DNA from: Sphingobium xanthum
GTDB taxonomy: Bacteria > Pseudomonadota > Alphaproteobacteria > Sphingomonadales > Sphingomonadaceae
Assembly: GCF_019737615.1 (NCBI RefSeq)
Contig: NZ_JAHKKS010000011.1
Span: forward strand, 62,001 to 126,000
Direction: 5' to 3'
Length of the DNA: 64,000 bases
The notes under the pieces: generated by a model
What the model saw: only the letters and a program-made list of their open reading frames with translations
What the model was told of the DNA's origin: nothing
The model's database searches: none
In this document: positions 24,890 through 33,525 of the stretch, piece by piece
How positions within the stretch are numbered: the first letter of the stretch is position 1
Layout of the letters: each line of letters opens with the position of its first letter
Position numbers and translations under genes: made by a program

Positions 24890-26839
24890 ATGCTGAAAAT
24901 TCTCCTCGTCTCATCGACACTTGCCGCCGCGCTGTGCGCTCCCCTCGCTGCCCAGACCGCCGCCCAGACCGTCGCCACCCGGCAGATCGGCACAGCCACC
25001 TTGCAGAACGTGCCGGCGATCCCGGCCGAGGTGAGCGAGGCGGTGCAGCGTTATCAGAACAGCCGCTCGGCCGATTTCGAGGGCTGGCTGCCCGACGGGT
25101 CAATGCTGATCACGACGCGCTTCGCCGCGACGCAGCAGGTGCATCATGTCGCCGCGCCCGGCGCCGCGCGCCGGCAGATCACGTTCGGGTCCGAGCCGAT
25201 CGCCGGGGCGCTGGTCGTGCCGGGCACGAGTCGCTTCCTCGCGATCCGCGACAATGGCGGCGACGAGTGGTTCCAGCTCTACCTGCGCGGACTGACCGGC
25301 ACGGCGACGCAGCTCACCGAGGCCGGCACACGCAACCTCTCGCCCGTGTTCAGCAGCGACGGCGCGATGCTGGTCTGGTCACGTGCGACCAAGGGATCGG
25401 CTGCCTACAGCCTACTCTCGCTCGATATGGCGGCGGGCGGCGCGCCGAAGGCGATCTATCAGTCGGACGGCTCGATCAGCCCGTCCGACATCACCGCGGA
25501 CAAGGCGCGGCTCATCTTCGTGCGCGGCCTCTCCAATCGCGAAGACCAGCTCTTCGAGCTCGATCTCAAGAGCGGCAAGGCGACACGCATCGCGCCCAAG
25601 GCGGAGATGGCGGTCTATCAGGACGTGCGCTACTTGCCCGACGGCAAGCGGATCATCGCCATCTCGGATCGTGGCAGCGACACGCGCCAGCTCGTCGAGA
25701 TCGACCTCGCGACCGGTGCCCAGACGGTGCTGACCCCCGGCCTCACCTGGGACGTGGAGACCTACGACCTCAGCGATGACGGCCGGCTGCTGGCCTATGC
25801 GATCAACGAGGACGGCTTTTCGCGCGTGGTCGTGCAGGATCGTGTGACGCACCGCGCGCTGCCGCAGCCCGAGCTGCCCAAGGGCGTGCTGACCGGCCTC
25901 AAATTCTCGCGCGACGGCGGCAAGCTGGCGATCGGCCTCACCTCCGCGACCTCGGCCGGCGACGTCTGGAGCTGGGACATGGCAGCGGGCGGGCTGAAGC
26001 GCTGGACGACGTCCGAGCTGGGCGAGCTCGACCCGGCCAATCTCGCCGAGCCGCAGCTGATCCGCTTCAAGTCGTTCGATGGCCTCTCCGTGCCCGCCTT
26101 CGTCTATCGGCCGAAGGGTGTGGCGGCTGACGTGCGCACGCCGGTGATCATAGACATTCATGGCGGCCCGGAATCCCAGACTCGGCCGATCTGGAACTAT
26201 GGCGCGCAATATTTCGCGGATACGCTGAAGGCGACCGTGATCCTGCCGAATGTTCGGGGAAGCGATGGCTATGGCAAGCGCTACCTCAACCTGGACAATG
26301 CCGAGAAGCGCGAGGATTCGGTGAAGGACATCGGCGCGCTGATCGACTGGATCGGCACGCAGCCCGGCCTCGATGCGCAGCGTGTCGCGGTCTACGGCCA
26401 GTCCTATGGCGGCTATATGAGCCTCGCGGTCATGACGCATTATTCGGCGAAGCTGGTTGGCGGCGTGGAGCGCTATGGCATCAGCGACTGGACCTCGTTC
26501 CTGCAGAATACCGAGGCCTATCGCCGCGACAATCGCCGCGCCGAATATGGCGACGAGCGCGATCCGAAGATGCAGGCGGTGTTCGCGAAGATCTCGCCGA
26601 TGGCGAATATCGGCAAGATCACCAAGCCGATGCTGGTGATGCAGGGTGCCAACGACCCGCGCGTGCCGCAGTCCGAGTCCGATCAGGTCGTCGCGAAGCT
26701 GCGCAGCGGCGGCAACGAGACCTGGTATGTGCTCTTCGCCGACGAAGGTCACGGCTTCCAGAAGAAGCACAATAACGACCTGCGCCGCGAGGTGGAGACG
26801 GTGTTTTTGCGGAAGTTGTTTGAGGGGGCGGGGAAGTAG
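24890..26839 (+). CDS. secreted S9 family (prolyl-oligopeptidase type) peptidase
   Basis: A 649-residue exported serine peptidase. After a signal peptide (MLKILLVSS..., cleaved near AAQ) comes a seven-bladed propeller (WD40/PD40-type repeats such as SPVFSSDGAMLVWS) and a C-terminal alpha/beta hydrolase domain with the nucleophile in GQSYGGYMS, the Asp in GANDPRV and the His in DEGHGF. Likely hydrolyses oligopeptides, dipeptidyl- or acyl-aminoacyl type, in the periplasm. ATG 24890 is chosen for the signal peptide; the frame is open from 24854. Confidence 0.9.
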   Translation: MLKILLVSSTLAAALCAPLAAQTAAQTVATRQIGTATLQNVPAIPAEVSEAVQRYQNSRSADFEGWLPDGSMLITTRFAATQQVHHVAAPGAARRQITFGSEPIAGALVVPGTSRFLAIRDNGGDEWFQLYLRGLTGTATQLTEAGTRNLSPVFSSDGAMLVWSRATKGSAAYSLLSLDMAAGGAPKAIYQSDGSISPSDITADKARLIFVRGLSNREDQLFELDLKSGKATRIAPKAEMAVYQDVRYLPDGKRIIAISDRGSDTRQLVEIDLATGAQTVLTPGLTWDVETYDLSDDGRLLAYAINEDGFSRVVVQDRVTHRALPQPELPKGVLTGLKFSRDGGKLAIGLTSATSAGDVWSWDMAAGGLKRWTTSELGELDPANLAEPQLIRFKSFDGLSVPAFVYRPKGVAADVRTPVIIDIHGGPESQTRPIWNYGAQYFADTLKATVILPNVRGSDGYGKRYLNLDNAEKREDSVKDIGALIDWIGTQPGLDAQRVAVYGQSYGGYMSLAVMTHYSAKLVGGVERYGISDWTSFLQNTEAYRRDNRRAEYGDERDPKMQAVFAKISPMANIGKITKPMLVMQGANDPRVPQSESDQVVAKLRSGGNETWYVLFADEGHGFQKKHNNDLRREVETVFLRKLFEGAGK

Positions 26840-26851
26840 GGGCGCTGCACC

Positions 26852-27148
26852 GTGGAGCAATATACGGTGGTGGTGGATGGATCCGTGCGTACCAAGGAGC
26901 AACTGTTCGCGCGTTTTACCGACACGGTATTTCTGGGGGAGAGTGGCATTTCAGGGTGGGATTGGTTCTATGACCTGCTCTTCAATCGGCTCTATGCCAG
27001 TGACATCTCCGTGGCGGTGGTCAATCAAGACCTCACGGGTCTGCCGGAAGTCGAACAGGCCAACTATGCGGAAGCGCTCGCCAGCATCCAAGTGGATGCG
27101 CCCGGCAAGCTTTGGCTGGTTAAGCAGGGCGGTGGGGCGGCGAACTAG
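26852..27148 (+). CDS. small protein resembling barstar family, hypothetical
   Basis: A 98-residue acidic protein starting with GTG, 12 bases after the peptidase stop codon and so probably in its transcript. The pattern hydrophobic-VDGS-x2-TKEQL, then FYDLLFNRL and a C-terminal acidic helix, resembles barstar, the inhibitor of the RNase barnase; barstar-like proteins are also found without a cognate RNase. No RNase gene is next to it. The similarity is weak, and I hold it as a hint only. Confidence 0.45.
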   Translation: MEQYTVVVDGSVRTKEQLFARFTDTVFLGESGISGWDWFYDLLFNRLYASDISVAVVNQDLTGLPEVEQANYAEALASIQVDAPGKLWLVKQGGGAAN

Positions 27149-27200
27149 GGGCTGACTGTTTCGGGAGGTGCGCGCAGTTCCTGAGAGAATGGGAAAAGAC

Positions 27201-27761
27201 ATGCGGAAATGGCTCGGCAATTCGGCGGCAGCGGCTTTGCTCCTGTTTGCAGGCGCACTCGGGCTTGCGCGTGCGGCGGACGCTCAGACGCTTGGAACCA
27301 TCTCCGTCGACCCAATGCCGATCGATCCCTCGCTTCGCGCGTCCCTGTCGACGTTCGTCGATGACGTTGACAGCACGCTCGCCGAGAAGGGCTTCACGAC
27401 GATCAAGGGGCCCGGGCACGCTCGTTTCGTCGCCGAACTCAGCCTCACACGCACGGACGTCGGCACGACGACCGCCAAGGTGTCGGTTGCGGGGTCGGAG
27501 ATTGCGCCCGGCGGCTCTTCCTCACAGGTCGGTGGTGGCGTGACCGTCATGCTGCCCACCGCCAAGGTCCGGACGGTCCCGCTGCAGCAGACCCGCCTTG
27601 AAATCCGCATCAAGAAGCGCGGTGAGGATGCTGTCATCTGGCACGGCGCGGCTTTGACGGTCCGCGCGGCAGGACAGGACAGGGCGATCTCCGCCGATCT
27701 GGCCAAAGCGATATTACGGACTTATCCGGAGCAGGCCGAGGGGGTCGCGAGCGTTCCCTGA
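27201..27761 (+). CDS. periplasmic protein, unknown function
   Basis: A 186-residue protein with a signal peptide (MRKWLGNSAA..., cleaved near ADA-QT) and a beta-rich body that includes a Gly/Ser turn (PGGSSSQVGGG). The layout recalls small periplasmic or lipoprotein families of the DUF4136/CsgG-associated kind, but I cannot make a firm match. Start at 27201 has GGGAAAAG just before it; longer starts at 27168 and 27189 are less likely. May be cotranscribed with the barstar-like gene 52 bases upstream. Confidence 0.55.
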   Translation: MRKWLGNSAAAALLLFAGALGLARAADAQTLGTISVDPMPIDPSLRASLSTFVDDVDSTLAEKGFTTIKGPGHARFVAELSLTRTDVGTTTAKVSVAGSEIAPGGSSSQVGGGVTVMLPTAKVRTVPLQQTRLEIRIKKRGEDAVIWHGAALTVRAAGQDRAISADLAKAILRTYPEQAEGVASVP

Positions 27762-27789
27762 TTGCGGCGGGGCAAGTCGCTGACGGCAG

Positions 27790-28182
27790 TCAGCCCACAG
27801 GCTCGCCGTAGCGATTGGCCCCTGACTCTCCCGCGCCGATCAGACCCCAGAGCGTGAAGACTGCGCAGAGCGCGATCGCGGCATAGATGGCCGGACGGCC
27901 TACCGCGGCTTCTTCCGGCCTCAGGATATGGAACCACGCCGCCGCCGCGACCGCGGCGACGGGCAAGGCAAGCGGCCAGGCGGAGCGGCCCATGTCGTGC
28001 AGGCGGCGGGCATGCAGGACGAAGGCCGGGAAGAACAGCACCAGCCCGGCGAACTGGCCCGGCTTTCCGAAGACCCAGAGATGATAGAAGGCGCCCGCCA
28101 GCAGCAGCGGGATCAGCGCGCCGATGAACGGGCCGCGCGAGGTGCGGCCGCCGGCGTCGACGAACAGGCTCTCATATCTCAT
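27790..28182 (-). CDS. DUF805 family inner-membrane protein
   Basis: A 130-residue membrane protein with about four hydrophobic segments. The DUF805 hallmarks are visible: the loop HARRLHDMGRSAW between helices and the C-terminal GANRYGEP. These proteins have no settled function. The ATG at 28182 overlaps the stop of the preceding DoxX-like gene (ATGA, 28179-28182), so the two are translated together. Confidence 0.85.
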   Translation of the reverse strand: MRYESLFVDAGGRTSRGPFIGALIPLLLAGAFYHLWVFGKPGQFAGLVLFFPAFVLHARRLHDMGRSAWPLALPVAAVAAAAWFHILRPEEAAVGRPAIYAAIALCAVFTLWGLIGAGESGANRYGEPVG

Positions 28183-29021
28183 GCGCGTGCCTCCGTTTCG
28201 CCGAGTGCCAGCGGGCGGCGCACGAGCACGCCGCGATAATGCTCGAGGCAGGCGACCATCAGCAGCGCGTTGAGACCAACGGCGGCAAGGCCGAGCAGCG
28301 CGCCGAGCGGCTCGCGCTCGAGGATCACGGACCAGTAGGCGGCGCAGACCGAGATCGGCATCACCACGCACAGCGCGAGCGGCAGGAACAGGCCGGCGAG
28401 GATCAACGCGCCGGTGACGAGCTGGATCGCCATCACGACGTCGATCAGGTCACTGTTGTGCAGCGCGGTCATGAGCTGGACGGCGAGCGGCATATGCCCG
28501 GCGGGCATGGCGAGCAAGGGCGTCACGAAATGGCTGATGCCGTTGGCCAGCAGCCAGGCACCGAAGATGATCCGCGCGGCGAGGACGATATGGCCGACGA
28601 GCGGCGTCTGCGAGGAGCCGAGCGAACGCGGCCTGGCGAGCGGGGCCAGCATCGGCAGATAGCTGCGGATGTAGGTGAGGCACATGAGGCAGGTGAAGCC
28701 GAGCACCGCCCAGCCATAGATGGCCGAGAGTGAGTCCCAGCCTTGCAGCGGCACGTCCCAGTACCAGACGCAGACAGCGACCGGCATGCACATGAGCAGG
28801 GCGAGCGGTACATAGAAGCCGGTGAGTGCGCACAGCCCGGCGAACAACTCGACCGCCTTCACCAGGGTGAACAGGCGACTGTCGATCAGGGCGAGGAAGA
28901 GTTCGCGGCTGAGCGGCTGGTTGCCGAGCGGCTGCGGGAAGAGCGGGACGAAATGATTGAGGCCGGCGGGAACCATCCACGCCACGAAGACAAGACGCAC
29001 GAACCAGACGGCGTACTGCAT
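28179..29021 (-). CDS. internally duplicated DoxX-like membrane protein
   Basis: A 280-residue integral membrane protein with about eight predicted helices arranged as two similar four-helix halves (~1-130 and ~150-265). Each half has an aromatic first helix ending in NHFVP or SHFVT, a mid-segment ending in an acidic helix, and a helix with the phrase FYVPLALLMCMP or LFLPLALCVVMP followed by a Tyr-Trp pair. Single copies of this unit resemble DoxX/DoxD-type proteins; the duplication within one chain is unusual. Start at 29021 (MQYAVWF) is the last Met before the first helix. Function unknown. Confidence 0.65.
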   Translation of the reverse strand: MQYAVWFVRLVFVAWMVPAGLNHFVPLFPQPLGNQPLSRELFLALIDSRLFTLVKAVELFAGLCALTGFYVPLALLMCMPVAVCVWYWDVPLQGWDSLSAIYGWAVLGFTCLMCLTYIRSYLPMLAPLARPRSLGSSQTPLVGHIVLAARIIFGAWLLANGISHFVTPLLAMPAGHMPLAVQLMTALHNSDLIDVVMAIQLVTGALILAGLFLPLALCVVMPISVCAAYWSVILEREPLGALLGLAAVGLNALLMVACLEHYRGVLVRRPLALGETEARA

Positions 29022-29154
29022 GTCAGCCCCTCCACAGGGAACCGGTCCGCTCTGTGGCGTCCGGCCTTGTGGGGGAGAGTAAGCTGCTGCGGGCGCGGAT
29101 GTAAATGCGCATTCGTGTTGGGGCGGGGGTGCTTGTTGCGCCGTTTCGTTCTCC

Positions 29155-29180
29155 GTCATTCCCGCAAACGTGGAAATGAC
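29155..29180. repeat. short palindromic repeat near the methyltransferase 3' end
   Basis: GTCATTCCCGC ... GTGGAAATGAC forms a short imperfect hairpin just past the methyltransferase stop codon; the sequence belongs to the GTCATTCCCGCGAAAGCGGG-type repeats common in these genomes. Confidence 0.4.
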
Positions 29181-29192
29181 GAAAGGCAGGGA

Positions 29193-30188
29193 TCAAACCG
29201 ACTTGGCCTCTATCGCCCAGCAGCCATCGACCAGCGGCTTGACCGCCCAGACCGTGAAGCCGCTGGCGGCGAGCATGCTGCGAAATTCGGCTTCGGTGCG
29301 TTCCTTGCCGCTGATCGGCATCATGACGAGATCGGTGCGCACGACCGGTTCGTCGCCGGCGTCGACGCGCTCGGGCAGGATGCGCTCGAGGACGATGAGC
29401 GTCGCGCCGGGCGCGAGCGCTTCGCGGCAACGGGCGAGGATGCGGGGGCAGTCGTCGTCTGGCCAGTCGTGGAGGATATACTTGAGTATCAAGCAATCGG
29501 CGCCGCGCGCGACGTCGCCGAAGAAGTCGCCGCCGCGGAATTCCGCGCGATCGGCGACGCCGCCCTCCGCCAGATAGCGCTCTGCCCCGGCACTGATGAG
29601 GGCCAGATCCTGCACGAATCCGGTGAGATGCGGATAGGCGCGCAGCACTTCGATCAGCACGGCGCCATAGCCGCCGCCGATATCCGCGACCGTGCGGAAC
29701 GATGTGAAGTCGCAGGCCGTGACGAGGGCGCGCGCGATCGGCACGGACTGCTCGGCCATGGCGCGGTTGAACACGTCCGATGCGGCGGGATCACCGTGGA
29801 TCGCGCCGAAATTGCCATTGCCCCAGCCCGGCTCGCCGGTGCGCAGCGTGTCGCCCAGCGTTTCGAGCGAGCGCCAGATGCGGTCGCCCCAGAGCATGGC
29901 CATGCCGCGCAGGCCGTTCGGCGCGTCGCTACGCAGCACGCGGCCGGCGGGCGTTGCCACGAAGGCATCGGCGGCGACCTGTTCGCACAGGTTCAGCACG
30001 GCGAGGGCGCGCAGGATGCGCAGCACGGTGGGCGCGTCGAGGCCGAGCGGGGCGGCGAGCGCGGCGGAGGAGGCCGGCGTGTCGCCCAGCGCATCAAGCA
30101 GGCCGGTGCGCACGCCTTCATAGATGGCCCGTGTGCGCCATGCGCCGGTGATCGCCTCAATCACCGCGCGGGTTTCGAGATCGGCCAT
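29193..30188 (-). CDS. SAM-dependent O-methyltransferase (small-molecule, class I)
   Basis: A 331-residue methyltransferase of the plant-COMT/hydroxyneurosporene-methyltransferase type. An N-terminal winged-helix dimerisation domain (~10-95) precedes the Rossmann domain with the SAM loop VADIGGGYG and the catalytic-base region LHDWPDD. Members methylate hydroxyl groups on phenols, polyketides or carotenoids. It faces away from the NHL-ThuA-BKACE-MFS cluster across a shared ~340-base promoter region, so common regulation is possible. Start chosen at ATG 30188 (MADLETRA); an in-frame start six codons earlier is possible. Confidence 0.85.
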   Translation of the reverse strand: MADLETRAVIEAITGAWRTRAIYEGVRTGLLDALGDTPASSAALAAPLGLDAPTVLRILRALAVLNLCEQVAADAFVATPAGRVLRSDAPNGLRGMAMLWGDRIWRSLETLGDTLRTGEPGWGNGNFGAIHGDPAASDVFNRAMAEQSVPIARALVTACDFTSFRTVADIGGGYGAVLIEVLRAYPHLTGFVQDLALISAGAERYLAEGGVADRAEFRGGDFFGDVARGADCLILKYILHDWPDDDCPRILARCREALAPGATLIVLERILPERVDAGDEPVVRTDLVMMPISGKERTEAEFRSMLAASGFTVWAVKPLVDGCWAIEAKSV

Positions 30189-30528
30189 GTTTGTCCTCCC
30201 CATCATCTTTGCGTCTTCGCGCAGTGCCGCTTGGCTCTTGCACCTTTTATCGGCGGCGGCAAATAGAATTATAGGCTAATATAATATTCGCTTTACGATC
30301 ACGTGGACGTTCGGGATCGGTGTGCGGAATGTTCGTGAGCTACAGCTTCTGAGCGCGTCCGCGATGGCGGGTTTTCGATCCGCACCGCATCTAGAAAGGA
30401 CATGCCGCGCTAGGCATGAGAGAGTGCCGGTGCGGGACTGCGCGTTCCGTCCCTGCATGCAACTGTCCTGGATGACGCGCTCCTCGCGATTTCCGAGGCA
30501 GGGGCAAATATGGAAACGGGAGGATGTG
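30189..30528. promoter_or_regulatory. divergent promoter region with near-palindrome
   Basis: 340 bases between the methyltransferase and the NHL gene. An AT-rich island at 30261-30291 contains GCTAATATAATATTCGC (30275-30291), a 17-base palindrome broken at one position, a likely operator or core promoter. GGGAGG at 30518-30523 is the ribosome-binding site for the next gene. No gene is supported. Confidence 0.4.
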
Positions 30529-31551
30529 ATGGCGATCGAGTCGGTGCGTTTCGAGCTGGTTCCGGACTGGGAAAAATGCCCGGTCGGCGATGAATTTTCC
30601 CACGAGGACGTGGCCGCCGTCGCCTGCGATTCCCAGGACCGCGTCTATCTCCACACCCGCCGCGGCGACCGCGTCATGGTCTATCATGAGGACGGCAAAT
30701 ATATCGACAAATGGGGCGATGGCGTCTTCAACAATGCCCACGGCATCACCATTCGCCATGACAATTGCTACTGCACCGACAATGCCGATCACGTGATCCG
30801 CGTGTTCGACCTCGAGGGCAACCAGAAGCAGATGCTCGGCACGCCGGGCGTCAAGTCGGACACGGGTTATCTCTCGCATCGCGGCCCCTATGAATTCGGC
30901 CATAACGAGACGGTCGTGCGCGATGCCGGCCCGTTTAACGGCGTCTGCAACACGGCGGTCGCGGCCAATGGCGACCTCTTCGTATGCGACGGTTACGGCA
31001 ATGCGCGCATCCACCATTTCGACAAGGACGGGAAGCTGCTCAACAGCTGGGGCGGCGTCGGCACGGGCCCCGGCCAGTTTCATCTGCCGCACGGCATCGC
31101 GCTCGACAATGACGAGAATGTTATCGTCTGTGACCGCGAGAACGATCGCCTGCAGTTCTTCAGCCGCAGCGGCAAGTTCCTCTACGAGTGGACCGACGTG
31201 CTGCGGCCAACCCATGCCGCCGTGGACAAGGATGGCCTCATCTACGTGACCGAGCTGTGGCGTCCGGTCGAGCCGGGCCAGATCTCGTTCCGCTACGGTC
31301 CCAAGGATAATGACCAGCCGGGCCGCGTCAGCGTCTATCGCCCGGATGGCAAGGTTCTCGCCCGCTGGGGCGACGACAGCGCGAACCGTTCGGCGCCGGG
31401 CAATTTCATCGCGCCGCATGGCGTGGCGATCGACAGTCGCGGCAACCTGTATGTGAGCGAGGTTTCCGGTACCTTCGGCGGTCGCACCAAGCGCATGCCG
31501 ATGGAGGAGACCACCAATCACCAGATCCAGAAGTTCGCGCGGGTTGGCTGA
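30529..31551 (+). CDS. NHL-repeat beta-propeller (peptidyl-alpha-hydroxyglycine lyase-like)
   Basis: A 340-residue six-bladed propeller without a signal peptide. NHL units recur every ~45-50 residues with the pattern (A/P)HG(I/V)-x-(I/L)D ... VCDRENDRLQFF. The repeated histidines at blade starts (AHGITI, PHGIAL, PTHAAV, PHGVAI) line up as in the catalytic core of peptidylglycine-amidating lyase, where three such His bind zinc, so a metal-dependent lyase or hydrolase (lactonase-like) is more likely than a scaffold. ATG 30529 has GGGAGG upstream. First gene of a catabolic-looking cluster with ThuA, BKACE and MFS genes. Confidence 0.75.
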   Translation: MAIESVRFELVPDWEKCPVGDEFSHEDVAAVACDSQDRVYLHTRRGDRVMVYHEDGKYIDKWGDGVFNNAHGITIRHDNCYCTDNADHVIRVFDLEGNQKQMLGTPGVKSDTGYLSHRGPYEFGHNETVVRDAGPFNGVCNTAVAANGDLFVCDGYGNARIHHFDKDGKLLNSWGGVGTGPGQFHLPHGIALDNDENVIVCDRENDRLQFFSRSGKFLYEWTDVLRPTHAAVDKDGLIYVTELWRPVEPGQISFRYGPKDNDQPGRVSVYRPDGKVLARWGDDSANRSAPGNFIAPHGVAIDSRGNLYVSEVSGTFGGRTKRMPMEETTNHQIQKFARVG

Positions 31552-31566
31552 GGCTCGACGACCTGG

Positions 31567-31641
31567 TGCTCCTGCGAAGGCAGGAGCCCAGGGCGGCCAG
31601 GTACTGCCGTTGAGTCTTGGGCTCCTGCCTTCGCAGGAGCA
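31567..31641. repeat. palindromic repeat family B, copy 2
   Basis: Arms 31567-31590 and 31618-31641 are 24 bases and perfectly complementary. The same arms occur at 12238-12306. It begins 16 bases after the NHL gene stop codon, between it and the ThuA gene, and may reduce or shape read-through within the cluster. Confidence 0.8.
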
Positions 31642-31762
31642 CGGGGATGCAGTGAGGCGCGGGCTGTTCACGCTCGATCGCCGGGATGCCTGCCTTTCGC
31701 TGGTATCGGCCGCAGCCTCTCTCGGTGCGATGCCGGGTTTCGCTCAGTCAGGAGGGGACCGC

Positions 31763-32476
31763 ATGTCCAGACCGCTGATCGCCAATCTCATCACCGGCAG
31801 CCCGAACCGCAATCACGACTATGATTTCTTCCGCATCCGGCTGAACCAGGCGATGTACGATGCCTATGGGATCAAGGCGGATTGCTACAACGACTATGAG
31901 GACAGCGCGGCGATCCTGGGGTGCGACATGCTCGTCACCTACACCTCGCAGATCCTCGTCTCGGATAGGGCGAGCGCTGCGCTGCGGCGCTATCTGGAGC
32001 GGGGCGGGCGCTGGTTCGCGCTGCACTCGACCAATTCGGTGGCGGGAAACCAGGTGCTGCCGAAGATCCTCGGCACGCGCTTTCTCTCGCACCCGCCCTA
32101 TCAGACCTTCCATGTCAATGTGACGAAGCCGACCGATCCGTTGCTCGAAGACATTGAGAGCTTCGACGTCGATGACGAACTCTATTGCATGGAGAATGTG
32201 ACCGGCGACATCGAGACGCTGCTGCACACCCGCTGGGGCGGCGAGGCCTTCGGCAACATGACATTCGAGGTCGAGGACCGGCCGATGATGTACAAGCGCA
32301 AGGTCGGCGATGGCGGCATTCTCTATCTCGCGCTCGGCCATGCCAACCGGCCCTATGACAAGCCGCGCCCGGAATATCCGGATCAGCCGGATCATCGCGG
32401 GCCATGGGACATGCCGGTCTACAAGACGTTGATCCAGCGCGGCATCGAATGGGCGGCCGGGCGCCGGCCGTTCTGA
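31763..32476 (+). CDS. ThuA-domain protein
   Basis: A 237-residue protein with the glutamine-amidotransferase-like fold of ThuA, a family seen in trehalose and other sugar catabolism whose chemistry is mostly unknown. Visible family marks: NRNHDYDF near the start, TYTSQIL, the strand RWFALHSTN and the C-terminal GGILYLALGHANRP with a conserved His. ATG 31763 has an excellent GGAGGGG site. However, the frame is open upstream and an in-frame GTG at 31652 would add a sequence that reads like a twin-arginine signal peptide (LDRRDACLSLVSAAASLG, ending FAQ), making a 274-residue exported form. Which start is used is undecided. Confidence 0.75.
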   Translation: MSRPLIANLITGSPNRNHDYDFFRIRLNQAMYDAYGIKADCYNDYEDSAAILGCDMLVTYTSQILVSDRASAALRRYLERGGRWFALHSTNSVAGNQVLPKILGTRFLSHPPYQTFHVNVTKPTDPLLEDIESFDVDDELYCMENVTGDIETLLHTRWGGEAFGNMTFEVEDRPMMYKRKVGDGGILYLALGHANRPYDKPRPEYPDQPDHRGPWDMPVYKTLIQRGIEWAAGRRPF

Positions 32477-32621
32477 TGAGTTTCGAGCTACCGAAAGTTG
32501 ATTCGACAATACCAAATAGCATCCGTCATATTTCCGGTATGAGCAAGCCGGCGGGACGGATCGACCATAAGTTCGACGGACAGTGGTCGGCATGCTTGCA
32601 CATTGGGGAGGACCACTGGCT

Positions 32622-33497
32622 ATGACTGGCAAGACGATCATATCCTGCGCGGTAACCGGCAATCAGACCAGGCCCGAGCAGCATCCGGGAATTCCCGTGA
32701 CTCCCCGGCAGATTGCCGAGGCGGCGATCGGCGCGGCAAAGGCGGGCGCGGCGATCGCGCATATCCATGTGCGCGATCCGGAAACGGCGCGCGGATCGAT
32801 GCGGCTCGATCTCTACAAGGAAGTGGTCGACCGCATCCGGGATTCGGGCAGCGACGTGCTGATCAACCTGACGACCGGCGAAGGCGGGCGGTTCGTGCCG
32901 TCCGAGGACGAGCCGCGTCTCGCCGGGCCGAACACGACCTTGGCGCATCCGCTCAAGCGCGTCGAGCATATCGCGGCGCTCAAGCCCGACATCTGCTCGC
33001 TCGACTTCAACACGATGAACAGCAGCAACGGCCAGATCGTCGTCAACACGCCGGGCAATGTCCGTAAGATGGCGGAAGTGATCGTCGCGGCGGGCGTGAA
33101 GCCGGAGCTGGAAGTGTTCGACAGCGGCGACATCCACATCGCCAAAGCGCTGATCGAGGAAGGCGTGCTGCCGGGCAAGCCGTTCTTCCAGATCGTCTGC
33201 GGGGTCAAATGGGGCTGCGACGCCTCGGTCGAGACGCTGGCCTATATGAAGTCGCTGGTGCCCTCGAACGCGATCTGGTCCGCCTTCGGCATCAGCCGCA
33301 TGGAATTTCCGATCCTCGCTGCCTCCTATCTGCTGGGTGGGCAGGTGCGCGTCGGCATGGAGGACAATGTCTATATTCGCCGCGGCGAGCTGGTCCGCGA
33401 CAATGCCCAGCTCGTGGAACTGGCGGTGAAGCAGCTGGATATTTTCGGCGCGGAACCGGCCACACCAGCCGAGGCGCGGCAGATGCTCGAATTGTGA
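32622..33497 (+). CDS. BKACE-family (beta-keto acid cleavage) enzyme
   Basis: A 291-residue TIM-barrel enzyme of the BKACE/DUF849 family, which condenses a beta-keto acid with acetyl-CoA to give acetoacetate and a new acyl-CoA, as Kce does in lysine fermentation. Zinc ligands are visible in HIHVRD (His47, His49) and the later elements GVKWG and RVGMEDN (catalytic-region Glu) fit. The substrate pocket cannot be read by eye. ATG 32622 follows GGGGAGGA. Position between ThuA and an MFS transporter suggests degradation of an imported compound through a beta-keto acid. Confidence 0.85.
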   Translation: MTGKTIISCAVTGNQTRPEQHPGIPVTPRQIAEAAIGAAKAGAAIAHIHVRDPETARGSMRLDLYKEVVDRIRDSGSDVLINLTTGEGGRFVPSEDEPRLAGPNTTLAHPLKRVEHIAALKPDICSLDFNTMNSSNGQIVVNTPGNVRKMAEVIVAAGVKPELEVFDSGDIHIAKALIEEGVLPGKPFFQIVCGVKWGCDASVETLAYMKSLVPSNAIWSAFGISRMEFPILAASYLLGGQVRVGMEDNVYIRRGELVRDNAQLVELAVKQLDIFGAEPATPAEARQMLEL

Positions 33498-33525
33498 TCG
33501 CGCCGATGGCGCCGAAAGGAGACAC

